Assembly: GCA_037013685.1 (NCBI GenBank)
Contig: CM072891.1
Location: 19,134,501 to 19,198,500, forward strand
Origin: Acridotheres tristis
Taxonomy: Eukaryota > Chordata > Aves > Passeriformes > Sturnidae
Direction of reading: 5' to 3'
DNA: 64,000 bases
In this document: in pieces, positions 33,971 to 46,100 of the stretch
Layout: every line of letters starts with the position of its first letter
How positions within the stretch are numbered: position 1 is the first letter of the stretch
Notes under the pieces: model-generated
Seen by the model: only the letters and a program-made list of their open reading frames with translations
The model's database searches: none
What the model was told of the DNA's origin: nothing
Translations under genes and position numbers: made by a program

Positions 33971-35084
33971 TTTTGGGGAACCCAAGTCATGGTATTCCAT
34001 CCCTCCAGAGCACAGGAAGTGGCTGGAGAGACTTACAAAAGGTTTCTTTCCAGGAAGTGCCCAAAGCTGTGAAGCATTTCTCCATCACAAGATGATCTCA
34101 TCTCTCCATCAGTTCTGAAGAAATACGGAATTCCATTTGATAAGGTGACACAGGAGGCTGGAGAGTCCCTGATAACCTTTCCTTACAGCTGCCATGGTGG
34201 CTTTAACCATGGCTTTAACTGGGCTGCATCCACCAACTTTGCTTCTCTTTGGTGGGTGGAGTACAGGAAGCAGTCGGGGCTGTGCTCATGTTGGAAGGAC
34301 ACGTGAGGATCTCCATGGATGTGCCTGGGAGGAAGCTCCAGCCAGAGCATCACAAGCTTTGGAAAGCTGGGAAGGAGTGACTGTCACTGACCATGCTCTT
34401 CCAAGCCCAGAGGCAGCAGAGTTCCTTAAAGGGGACCTCAAGCCCAAAGTCAACAATGGGAAACGGTGCTGAGGAGATGGGAACACAAGAGATGTGTCAA
34501 GAGGAGGTGGGTGGGGGTGGGACAAAAAGCATCCCCGAGCACTGCACAGGAACAAAGAGGCACAGGGTCTGCCTGGAAGTGCCTCAGGAGCTGAGGGAGG
34601 CTGAGGCCTTCCCTAAGGAAGAGCTGAGCTCCACACAGCATGAAGAGGACATGGCAGAGCCTCCATGGTGAGACACCTGCGAGGGAATCTGTGCAGCAAG
34701 GTGAGCAAAGGCTCCAACTTCCAGATCGTGTGGACTCGGCCAAATCTGAAGAATTGAAAATGGTGAAGCTTGAGGAGGAAGAAGCTCCAGACCTACAGGA
34801 CTGGACACAGCTGCACATCCCTCCCAGCCTGGAGACTGGGCCTGTGGTAAGTGTGGGACAGTGATCCTCTGCAAGCCAAGGGGAAAGGACCATTCCAGGT
34901 TCTGCTGGAAAAGGACCCTGGGTTCACTACTCCAGACTTAAGAAACCTTCTGCTCCTGAAACAACTGTAAAAACAGAGACTGATGCAGAAAAAAAAAGCT
35001 TTAAATGATTCCTCTTCTGTGCCTAAAGAACTGTCTAGAATAATCATTATTTTTCTTTGCATAATACATGACTGTACAGGACAC
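33971..35084. other. Intergenic, no recognised gene
   Basis: Open frames up to 147 codons occur on both strands but show no known domain and no splice consistency. This stretch lies upstream of a polypurine tract and LTR at 35358-35790, so it may be decayed internal retroviral sequence; I find no pol or gag motif to prove it. Confidence 0.3.
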
Positions 35085-35335
35085 TACTACTGTTAGATAT
35101 TTATTACTGTCCATTATTGTTTATTGTTATTATTGTTATTGTTAATTAATTACTGTTAGATGCTTATCTATTGTTAGATATTTACTGTTAGATATGTACT
35201 GTTATCAGATACTTATCCATTGTTAGATATTTATTTACTATTAGATATTTATCTGTTGTTAGTTACTATTGTTAGATACTTATCTGTTATTAAATACTTA
35301 TTATTAGTAGATATTTAGAATAGAGACTTGACAAG
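35085..35335. repeat. AT-rich degenerate repeat, TGTTAGATATTTA type
   Basis: Repeated TTAGATATTTA and TTAGATACTTATC phrases with a period of roughly 14-26 bp. Confidence 0.7.
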
Positions 35336-35357
35336 GTAAAGGCCTTGCCAAGCCTCT

Positions 35358-35790
35358 AAAAGGGGGGAAATGATGCCTTGGGGTTTAGCTTTTATATTTT
35401 TCAGATTCTCTGCTGCTTAGTGTGTAACTCTGAAACTTTGTGTTAGGTGTTAGTCAGTTCTCTTCACAGGGTGGTTGGACAGAACAATTCATTCCCAGCT
35501 AGAGAATCAGGGACACCCAGTACCCAAAACCATCAACAACAGTGAGGGAAAGGGGGCAGAGACTTCACTTCACAGTCTGGGGCTGTGGTTGGACAATTGA
35601 CCCCAATGTGTAGATGAACCAAAACTTAGAAAAGTGTAAAAACTCGAGACTGGGATCCATCCTGGATTTGATCTGTGTGCAGCCCTGGCCAGGCTCTTGC
35701 ATTGCCCAAGGTGAATCCTTTCAATAAATTCCTGTTTTATTCCTTTTGCTCTGCCTGGTCTCTGTTCCAGGTCAGCCTTTCCAGGCACCA
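35358..35790 (+). mobile_element. Polypurine tract and LTR (retroviral 3' end)
   Basis: AAAAGGGGGGAAA at 35358-35370 is a textbook polypurine tract and abuts TGATGCC at 35371. The LTR would end at GGCACCA (35784-35790), giving 7-bp near-perfect inverted termini (one mismatch) and a length of 420 bp. AATAAA lies at about 35723-35728, 67 bp before the end, followed by a T-rich stretch as in a U5. No matching 5' LTR is visible upstream in the window, so the element is either 5'-truncated or rearranged. The insertion duplication could not be identified. Confidence 0.65.
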
Positions 35791-35796
35791 GTTCAG

Positions 35797-35940
35797 TCCC
35801 TGAGAGGGGTTAGTGAGGTCACTTGGGGGTTATTTGAGGTCATTTTGGGGTTACTTGAGGTCATTGAGGGCCTGTTGTGTTATTTGAGGTCATTTTGGGA
35901 TTGAGGTCATTTGGGGGCTACGTGAGGTTATTTGGGTTGA
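35797..35940. repeat. Degenerate minisatellite, GGGGTTACTTGAGGTCATT type (right block)
   Basis: Six or more imperfect copies of the unit also seen at 33805-33970, starting six bases after the LTR end. Confidence 0.7.
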
Positions 35941-36349
35941 ACAGGAAGCCCAGTTAGCACAGATGCTGCCTTTGGACTTTGCTGTCCATAACACCCAGCC
36001 AGGCCTGCAGGGACAGCTGGACAGGACAGCCAGGACAGCTGGACTGGGCTGCACCCACCACACCCAGGTCAAGGTCTCTGAAGCCCAGGGAGTTTTGGAC
36101 TTCTCAGCTGGAAGGAAAGGATGGGAGAGCTGGGCTGTCATCTGGGGATGAATGGACTCCTCTGAACTGTCCTGGTCTCCCTCATTCTCTGTATTTACTC
36201 TGTACTTGCCACACCTGGTGCAGGAACCCTTGTGGAAAAGTCAGGAAGGGGTGCTTCAAATGGTCCAGGTTGTTAAATGGGGTTGAGTTAATAAGAACCA
36301 AGGTTTGTAAAGACAAATTGAGATATAAGAAGAGGGGGGATTGAGAGGA

Positions 36350-36489
36350 AAGCCTCTGAAACCTGGAGAGAGAAAACCCCACACGTGTGTGCCCTGATGG
36401 ACTCTGTCCCTCTATTCAGATGAAGTTGGAGGATTCCTCTCTCTCCTTTTTGGACATAAACTGCTGGCATTTGTGGAATTTTCCTGGCA
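36350..36489 (+). mobile_element. LTR-like R/U5 fragment, second copy
   Basis: Matches 29446-29585 at about 85% by eye, including GTGTGTGCC, GACTCTGTCCCTCTATT, CTCCTTTTTGG and the end TTTTCCTGGCA. GATATAAG at about 36322 is a TATA-like box just upstream. What follows (CTACTCAGC) does not look like a primer-binding site, so this copy would be a 3' or solo LTR. Confidence 0.5.
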
Positions 36490-39337
36490 CTACTCAGCTT
36501 TAGTGACAGGGCACTTTGAACCAGCCACCACAGCTCTAGCTGTACATTAGGCCAGGCAACATCTTACAAATACCTGCTCTAGAATTTGTAAACAGTAAAA
36601 AGCTGAAGTTTTTTACTAAATCTTTCTCTTACAGTTTGGATGGCACAACAGACGAAGTAACAGGATAACAACACAGGCTCCTGCAGGTGCTCAGGCTGCT
36701 CTCACGCCTGTTTTTCTTTCACAGGACAATAACTAGTCCTATACTTCCCCCTTCAGAGGTGAGCACTGAGTTTTCTGTGAAAATCACTAATGCCACCACA
36801 CTTCCTGCTGGCAAAAATCCCGACCTCCGTCCCAGCTTCCTGTTGACATATTGTTAATTTTTTCCATGCCTTGGGCTCTTTTGCTTCCCACTGAGGTGGC
36901 ACACTGCTCTGTTCCTCCCTTCCCAGCTAACCCACCACGCTTGCCAATGCAGCAGTATTGCTGAATTCATGACCAGGTCAGTGTGTAACAGATCTTCTGG
37001 CCTTACCTGGCATCCTAGGAATTATTATTCTCCTATTCATTCTGCAGAAGGGAAATAATATCTTAAAAAAAAAAAAAAAAAAAAAAAAAGTGTGCCTTGT
37101 TGGTCCACAACAGCTCCTTGCCTACTTACTGAAATGGCAGATTTCCTGCATGCTTCTTCAAGATCATTAGTTGTTTTCCCATACAAAGCCTGTATTTCAG
37201 CATCCCAGAAGCTATCCTCTTTCCTGGAGATCCCTGTGTGTAAGAAATCTGTACCACCAGCCACTTCAAACACTGAAAGAGAAGAAATTAATATGAGGAA
37301 GAAGAGAAGGGGAGACGTGGCACATGGGAGGACTGAGAGGTGAAAATGGCAGGGACAGCAGAGTTTGGTGGCATAAGCAGAAAAGGAAAACCAGAAATAG
37401 AAGCAGGTCCTGGCATGGGGGGACAGGAAGCAAGGGGCAGGTAAGCCAAGGTAAATCATGGAGGCGCACCAGAACTGTGGCTGAGGAAGTACTGGAGACC
37501 CTGCCTTGGAGAAGGAAGGATCTCTGTCACAGATCCTGTCCCAGTGCTGGGAAAGAGCAAATGGGAACCCTCAATTCAAAAGGAGGACAGGGAACAACAT
37601 GCTTTGGGCATTAAAGACAAAATTAAAGATCTTGAAACAAGACATGGAGTAAATGTAAACCAGAGCACTACAGTGGATGTACTAGAGCAGATTTACATTC
37701 TTCCTAAATTTTCCTTTACACAGGACCTATCTTTGCTCTCAGTTTTTGCTGACACAGATTGGGTAATAGCTCCAAAATAAACCTTCCTAAAAGCTAGGAT
37801 AAATGATACCACTTATCTTAAACAAATTACCATTTTTTTCAACCATAGATAAATAATAGAGTCAATAAGTGATTGGGTGGGAGAAAGTGATTGTCTTGGC
37901 AGGTCGTTCATGACAGCTCAGAATAGCTGCAGGCCACCCCAAGCTGTGCCGGTGTAGATGGTTAAAGTTTGTTACACCAACACGGCAACACCAGAGGGCT
38001 CTGGGCTCACAGTTTACAGACCTGGATGAACAGGTTTGCTGTCAAAAGGGTTTCTTCCCAGGCACTTCAAAGTGAGCCACACAACTATTCCTTACTTTCA
38101 GATCCTGAGGATGAACTTTGCCCTTAACTTACTCCTGAATCTACAAGCATCCACTCCATATAATATAACAAGATTTGTTTAGACATCACTTAATTTTTTT
38201 TTATCTGATCATCCTTGAAACACAAATAGGTTGCAGCAGAGAAATCATTCACTTAAAAATTATTCCAGCTGAAAAAACCACCAGCATTCAAAGTTTTATT
38301 GTCTAATTTCAATACTGAATTAATGGGCATTCATAACTTTGCTCTCAACTCAGGTCTCTTGCTACGTAGTTCATTTTATTTATGACCAGCTTGCTTTATT
38401 CCTTCTTCACACAACATATTAAAAGTCTGCAGTGCAAATAACAAATTACTAATAATCACTTTTCAATTATACTTTGTAATTATCAGCAACATATAAACTC
38501 AAACCTGAAATTATATGTCTATTCAGATTTCAGCTTTGAATCCACTTCCAGTAATTAATTTGCCCCTTAAAGCAAGACAGTGTTTAAACCAAATCATGTT
38601 CTGGAAGCAGATGTTGAAGGACTTAGGGTTGTTTGTGGCACAGCTCACGAGCTGGGCTGATAACAGAAAACTCAAGAATGGAAGCCACACTTTATAATAG
38701 TAAGAACCCCACGCAAAGAAGGAAGCTTTTTGCCTCTTCAGTAGGTTTTGTTCTAACCATTGCAAAAAAAAAAAAGTCACTCTCTGGCAGCAAGTCAGAT
38801 TAAGACAGTTTTATAACATAAAAGGAGACTAGTTCTATTCAAACATTATTAATGTAATAATAAAACAATTATAAATGCACAGGAAGTACCTTTTTGCAGA
38901 GGATGCAATGGTCATGACTGTCAAATTTTCCTTTGCTCCTTACAGCTTCAAAGATTATCTTCCTTCTTGAGCCTCTGATTTCTTTTGGCTTTTATTATAA
39001 CTCCTATTTATAACTAGAATTTGATAATGAGTAATCAGCAAACGTTTCCACTATTAAAATAATTTGGTTTGGGTTTTCTTAAACAGACAGAAACTTATTC
39101 TGCCTGCCTCTAACTACTCTCCTCCTATTACAACCATGCATTCCAATAAAATCCCACTTTTGCCTCCTTCTGTTTTAAGAAAGCAGAGGCTGTCCAGGCA
39201 GTCAAAAATGAAACTCTTAAATAGAGTAATTGTGGATATGTCGCACACTTAGTCTCACAAAATAAAAATGTGTAAAGTCTTAATAGTCAGTCCAGAAATG
39301 AAACCATTGCTTCTGCACTTGCACCTGTCTAGCTACA
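36490..39337. other. Intergenic, no recognised gene
   Basis: AT-rich sequence with a 29-base poly(A) run ending at about 37089, possibly a retrotransposon tail or a simple repeat. Short open frames exist with no recognisable domain. Confidence 0.35.
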
Positions 39338-39600
<263 letters not shown>

Positions 39601-42600
39601 AGGTGTGATTCCAAGGCAAATTTGAAAGTGGGTTTTGTTTCAGAGATGTGGACTCTGCAGCTGTTCCCTCACTCAGTGAGGAGTCAGTCAAAAACTCTCA
39701 TTACACTTTATCAGACCTCTAGGGAGGTGTGGGGCCAAAACGGAGCTTTCTCTCATTACTCAATGTCACAGCTACTGAAGCACACAGCTGCCAACTGCAA
39801 CACAGCCATAACATCAAAATCTGCAGCAAAGGCATAATAAACACCTACATGAAATGTCCTCCTGGCACAACAGAACTGAATTTCTTATTCACATTAATTG
39901 CTGGTTGCTCTGTATTCTGAAGAATGAGATTATTCCACCTGATGTAGTTTTATCATTTGCTCACTATCAATGCTTTTGTGCTTTATGACCTCATTCTAAT
40001 GGTAATTAAGGTCCATTATTCAAACAGCTGTTATTTTACAGGAAATGAGCATTGTAATTGCACTAAATTTGGTCACCTGAAGATAATGCAAAACGTCACC
40101 TCACATACTTCATGGCAAGGAGTAGTTTTACAGCATTCATAATAATGAAGTTGTCACAGTACACTTGATCTAACTTTTACATTCAGCAGAGAAGCTATGG
40201 GAACAATGTAATCGATCCTCAGTAATACTGTACTGGATTTTACTGAACAGCATTTCAATCCCAGCTGAGATTCCATCATAAGTAAACTTTCCACCTAAAC
40301 AATTTTTAGATTTCCAATATTATCTGGGCTTTTACAAAATAAAATAAAGTTTGTTAGTCACTGTGTGCTGGGTTTGGCTGGGATAGAGTTGATTCTTTTC
40401 ATTGTAACCAGTATAGGCTATATTCTCCTGTGACGTAGTTGCACTAGAAAACAGATTTAAATCATCTGTCACTTGTTTGGCACAAGGAAGGCTTCAGCTG
40501 ATTAAAAGATTGTGTGATCTACTCTCCTCTGCCACTTCTTAGCTCTCCAGGCTCGGAGTAAACTGCAAAGAAAGGGCAGAGAACAGTTCAAGTCCACTCA
40601 ACTCCTGCAAACTTCACAAGGCTCATGAGCTCCTCTGCCTCAGAACCAAAGAAGCAGAATTTCACATGAAACAGTGACCCTAAGCCACAGCCTGCACTGC
40701 AGGACACACAGAAAAACTTGTCAGCATTGCACTGATGTAACTACAATGGACATGATGCTAGCAGGATCTCAATTTACCTCACAGGAGAATACAAATATGC
40801 ACCATGACTAATCTCTGAGACTTTCAGGAAACTACAAAAATGGCTTAGAGACTCTTTTTACAGTTCATGCACCCAACTGAAAAGATCCCTGAGCATCCCA
40901 GATGCCTCAGCATTACCATAAGTGAGATATCTCACTTACCCAACCGAGGAAGCACATCTGAGGACATACAAGGATTAAAAATTACCAGAGATACAGAGAA
41001 TTTACCCTGCCTTGGTTCATTCATTCTGGTATGATCATGCTGGTGTCAATACATTATTTTTCCAGCACATGTGACAAGATCACCATGCCTTCATATGCTG
41101 GAAATTACACACAAAACATGAGAATCACAATCTTTCTTGCATTTATGATACTGAAGGTAAAGAGGGAGCCATTTTCCTAAAGTCAGGTTTATTTCTCTTA
41201 GTTGTCAATTTACTTGAGGCTAATTGAGATTAATCTGACCTGTTGATGTGGCCAAGCTAAGGATTCAGAAATAATATGCCTATGAGAAAAAGTCACCCAG
41301 TAGCAAATTGCTTCAATCCTGTCAACTGTGGTTTTTAAAAGCTTATATCAAAGATATAATTAATGTAACACATTACAAATAATGCCTCATACAATTCAGT
41401 CAAAAAAAACCATTAAATAATAAAGAATCTGACCACACTGTGCCCCACACAGCTCTTTGAAAGCTTCTTATACAAAGACTCAAGAGTATTCAGTACAGGA
41501 TAAAACAAATTTATCTGAATGTGCCAAAACCAGGTCATCTATGCTGTAAGAGCTTTTTGGGAGGGAAGAAAGAGAACAACCACTCTTCTGAGAGCTTTTC
41601 CCACTCAAAACACCCCCGTGGCTATCACAGACTGTTGAAGGTGCTACAAAACATTGGCGGTACAGGAGCTGTGAGAGGCAGGAAGAAGGAGGTTGTGTCC
41701 TTCCCAGGACCTCATCTGTGGGGGTGTGTGCTGGGATTTGCACCACTTTTCAGTGGTTTGTCTCAGTCTCCTCTGTTTTCCCTCTGAGCCAGGATTATTA
41801 GAAAGGCAATTGAGAGAATTTCTTGAGTTTGGACTTGGATGTTTGCTGTATCTTATCAAAGAATTACAGAAAGTACGACAGCACCTCCAGCTCCTTTCTA
41901 GAAGTAGGAAAAATGGCTCCAGCTGAGCCTGCTTCAAGGCCTTTTAAAGCAAGACAAACTAATAGAAGTTTAACACCTACATTATTTATCCTTTTGACCC
42001 AGTAATAGATTCCCACGACTCTCAGAGTGACATTTGACTGACCAACCAAAGGTTACTACCTGAGTTCTGTGAAGAAGAAGGAAGAAGAAGATGAACAAAG
42101 AGAAAGACACCACCCAAAATTCTCCATCTTGTCCTATATAAAAATAAATAAAATCTTAAAATTTAAAACCCATCACCCAGTGAAAATACACACATCTAAC
42201 CCACTATACATTTGTGATTTCTAACTCATTATTTATATTTACAAGCCTTCTCCAAGGTTTCAGCTCCAGAGCAGTGTTTTCCAGGGGTCTGTGCTTGGAA
42301 GCACAGAAAGCTCAAAAACTCCAGATTCCTGAGATCCAACACTAATCCAAAACTGACTGAGCTCCAGGAATGTCCTTCCAAGAAATGTTGAGAAACACAT
42401 AAGGAGGAGGATCCCCTTGATTAGGGGACTTCAGGATCCCCAGGACCCCACAGGGCCCTGCCGGATGTGGGCACCAGTAGCAGAACAAGCCTTGCTCCTG
42501 GCAAAGCCCCGAAGGATAATGTTCACCCCAGTGTGAGAAAGGGGCTGCCAAGTGGGATTTCTGTCAGTGTCACCACCCTGTGCCACACATGCAGGCCACC

Positions 42601-42640
42601 TACTGCTCCAGGGATGGCAATTCACCAGCATCCCCACTTC
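39601..42640. other. Intergenic, mostly unassigned; short avian LTR-like start at 40363-40425
   Basis: The phrase GCTGGGTTTGGCTGGGATAG at about 40368-40387 matches what I remember as the 5' start of a common avian ERVL-type LTR; the match fades after about 60 bp. I see no exon in the rest, including the AT-rich block 40700-41500. Confidence 0.35.
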
Positions 42641-42649
42641 TCCAGGGGA

Positions 42650-43190
42650 AACACAAAGATGTTTAATCACACGGAAGAAAATCAAGTTTTAGTTAAGGAT
42701 GTTTCTCCCCATCATGTCATTTATAAAAATCAAACTTTTTGGTGTAATCAGACTTCTTTGGTTCAATTGACATTTAATAATGTTACTTATCAGTTGCCAC
42801 GAGGAATGTTTTTTATTTGTGGGGACAGAGTTTGGTCTGCCATCCCTGCACACATCAAAGGTGGACCCTGTACTATTGAAAAACTTCCCTTGCTAGCACC
42901 CAAATTTAAAAAGTCTATGAAGTGTAGGGTCAAAAGATTTACCCATCTCTATAAACCAGATTGCAAGGATGATTTTATGCCTTGGAGCTTTGGGAAGAGA
43001 TTCCCATCGTCCCTTCTCTTGCCACAACTTAGTTCAGCAGCGGCATTGAAACAATTGATCAATTAGAATGTTGGCTGAGTAAGGAGACCAATTCTACTTC
43101 ACCAATGAGTGATATGCTAACAGATGTTAATAGTAATGTAGGGAATAAGGATATAATAATAGTAGTAATAGGGATGTACCTGCAGCATGG
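42650..43190 (+). pseudogene. Broken endogenous-retrovirus env fragment
   Basis: From about 42655 the + frame encodes an Env-like stretch: an N-glycosylation-rich part, FFICGDRVW followed by a GGPC motif, a basic RVKR resembling a surface/transmembrane cleavage site, a short hydrophobic segment, and a region where heptad repeats begin. The frame stops at 43064-43066. Env-like wording (ECWLSK, then a Thr/Ser-rich stretch) goes on in another forward frame to about 43190, so there is at least one frameshift. The CX6CC motif, the rest of the transmembrane subunit, and gag/pol are not seen. It resembles gamma-type avian Env proteins. It is old and cannot make a functional envelope as it stands. 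No flanking LTR pair was found. Confidence 0.65.
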
Positions 43191-46100
43191 TACTCCTGCC
43201 TCTTTGGGAAACCCCTTATGAGGGGACTTGGCAGCTCTGCTGCATTTCTGCTACTGGGACAGCAACCGAGATTGTGCCTGAAAGGGCTGAGACTTTATTT
43301 TTACCTTTCTTTAATGGTTCCTTCCTTCTTTTTTTCAGACAGGAATTTGGATCAGAACAAACTCATCCCCTACTGCAAACAGGCACTGCAAATGAAATCA
43401 CAAGTTCTCCACCTCGAAATAACTTAGTGGAGCACAGGTTAATCCACCTCAGTGAGGTAACCTGTTATCTCCTGCCCAAGATTGCACATCAAGGGTTGAA
43501 AAGTGCTGCTGGCACTCTGGTCCCCACCACCCCTGAGGCCCCAGGAGGGTCCCCTGGCCCTGCTGCAGCCCTGGGGTCCAGCCCCTCTCAGCCCCTGCAG
43601 ACAGGGCACGGCAATGCCCTTGTTCCATCCTGTATCCCCTGTGGCAAAGCACACTCCACACCGTATTTATACAGCTGGTATACACACAGTATTTATACAC
43701 AGGTGAACAAAGCAAACTGCTCCACCATTCTCCATAAAATCAAGTTTCTAACGTCACTGGGATTTGGTATGGGTTTATCTTCTTTAAAGGTTAAAAGAAA
43801 AGAAAGAGAAAAATGTATGCAGCTGGTTTTTGAAAGTGTGTCCTTTTTCCAAGCCCTTTGCTTTTATCAGCAGGTTTTGCTGGTGTGCCCTGGTTGTCTG
43901 GTTGCTCTGGTCCTGCGTTTTACAGCCTAGCAGATGTAAAACTTGTGTCCTAGCAGATGCTCTCCTGGTCTCTGCTGGGAGCGCATCCCTGCTCTGTTCA
44001 CAGGATCTTCAAGCAAACCTGAGGATTCTGTTAGCTCAGATGAGGGGCTGAGTCAGGACAGTACAGGGAAGGCTCAGAGCTGTACTTATCCCTCTCCACA
44101 GAGCGTGCCAAACTGTTCTGGCACTGCTGAGGATCTGATGTGTCATACCAAAGAACTCAGGAATCCCAACTGCAAAAGTAATGACTGTCAAGATCAAACA
44201 TGTCACAAGGAAATGACAGAACATACATAAGGACAGCCTGTTTCCCACCTTACTGAAAGAACAATTATATCTCTGCTTGTATTCCTTGAGGCTATGTCTG
44301 TCTTGTTATTTGTTCTTTGTTTCATTCTTAACATCCATTATATCATGTATCTTAATGCATATTTGTACTTATGATTAAATTGCCTTGCTTCTGTTACATG
44401 ATATAGGCTACTGACTTTAATTCTGATTATTGACATACAATTTTTTAAAGTTGTGAAATACATATTTTAAACTTTTTTTTTTAACCAGAATGTGTGTTTA
44501 TATTTTAAATTAAATTCATAAGCTTTCACTTTTCTGAAGAAATCTCATTGTTAGTCTCCAGGAAATACAAAGACCTCCTTTCAGAATCACATAGGAAGTT
44601 TAATAGCTGTGCATTTGATTTATATCCCGGTCAGCAATTGCATAGAAGATCATTGGTCTATCTTGTCAGCTTTAAGTTTCTATAAATGCAATAGCAAACA
44701 GTGTTTTGCTTGAGGCAAGAGGTTATTTTCTTCCTTTCTCCCAAAAGCTTCTGTGTCATCTAGGATGTGACTCAGACACTTCAGCTGTGTTAGGCAATCT
44801 GCATTGATATGTATATAAACTCTCACACTGAGAGTACTTTCTGCAGTTTGTCCCCAAGGGTCCCCAAAGGGAAAGGATCTACAGGGTTTGTTGTCTACTG
44901 TTTTTATTTCAAACAGGTTTTTTCTCCTTATCAGTGAAGCTACTTGTACCCTTACTGCTCTGAAATCTATCTAGCCCTCTCTCTTCAAATCAAAGTCAGA
45001 TGTAATATAAGCTTTATAGGAAGTGGCAACGTTTTATTGGCTCAGCTGGCATAATTAGGAAAATTAGGCAAGCTTTTTGGCACAGCAGACCTGCAGTCAG
45101 CTTATGGAGTTATTTCCTAGGTACATCTACCTCTGGAAGTGGTGTAATCCGGCCAAATCCTACTCTCCTAGCCTTTTCTGAAGCCAGAAGACTGGATTTG
45201 CACAGCCGGGACAAAATTTGGCCCACAGTCAGCTCCAGAAGAAACATTAGCATCATTGACACTTGAAGAAAAATCCTGCATTATTTCAGAAATGTGTTGG
45301 AAGTCTGGCTTTCCCCTGGGCTTCTGTTCCGCTATAAACACTCTAGACAATCAGTATTATTACTGTGAGGTAGATATGTTGCTATTTTTCACTTCCTGTA
45401 GTGTTACATATACATTTCACTGCACTGCATATAAGGCTCATATGCCAACATCCACGTAAAAGTCTGAACAAGCAGCCAGCATTTCACCTGTGAACAGCAA
45501 GGGGCCTGGGTCGGGAGGGATTGTTCCCTGCAGAAAAGATTGGTCCCTCTGCTGTTAACATTGGTGTGTTTGGGGCCGTGATGGTTGCTTGTTTTACTGA
45601 ATCAGGTTTCATGACAGGACTTTTCAGGGTCCTCCACTTCTATCCAAGCGTGTAATGTCATTAGCTGCTGGTGGTGGACAAAGTCCTTTTAACTGGAAAA
45701 ACTGCTTTGCCCTTGAGTTCTGCAAAGGTTGGGAGTAGTCGTCATTTTATCTCAGATAATAAATCTCCTATTCATTTCGACAAAGGCTTGGGTATTTAAC
45801 AGCGTCACACAAACTGAATCCATACAGAGCAAACAGTCAGACAGAGACTGCCATTGTGGGTGAGTTGTATTGCCTTCAGCCTGCTGCCTAAAAATGACCT
45901 TGAAGCGTGGTCTTGACTCTACCCCAACACAATGCACATGCTGACAGATCAGAGCCTTGTAAAATCATTGTTGGTAGATAAAGTAAATCCTCATCAAAAA
46001 TGTACTCTCTGATGAAAGATCAATAGAAGTAATCAAGACAGTCTGTTTGGGAGCCATGCAAAGGCTGTAGAAACAGAATAAGGATTAGGAGTTTTAGCTG

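Noticed and set aside
43187..43930. Forward 247-codon open frame
   Set aside because: No domain or signal peptide; it starts in decayed env sequence and crosses low-similarity DNA, so likely chance.
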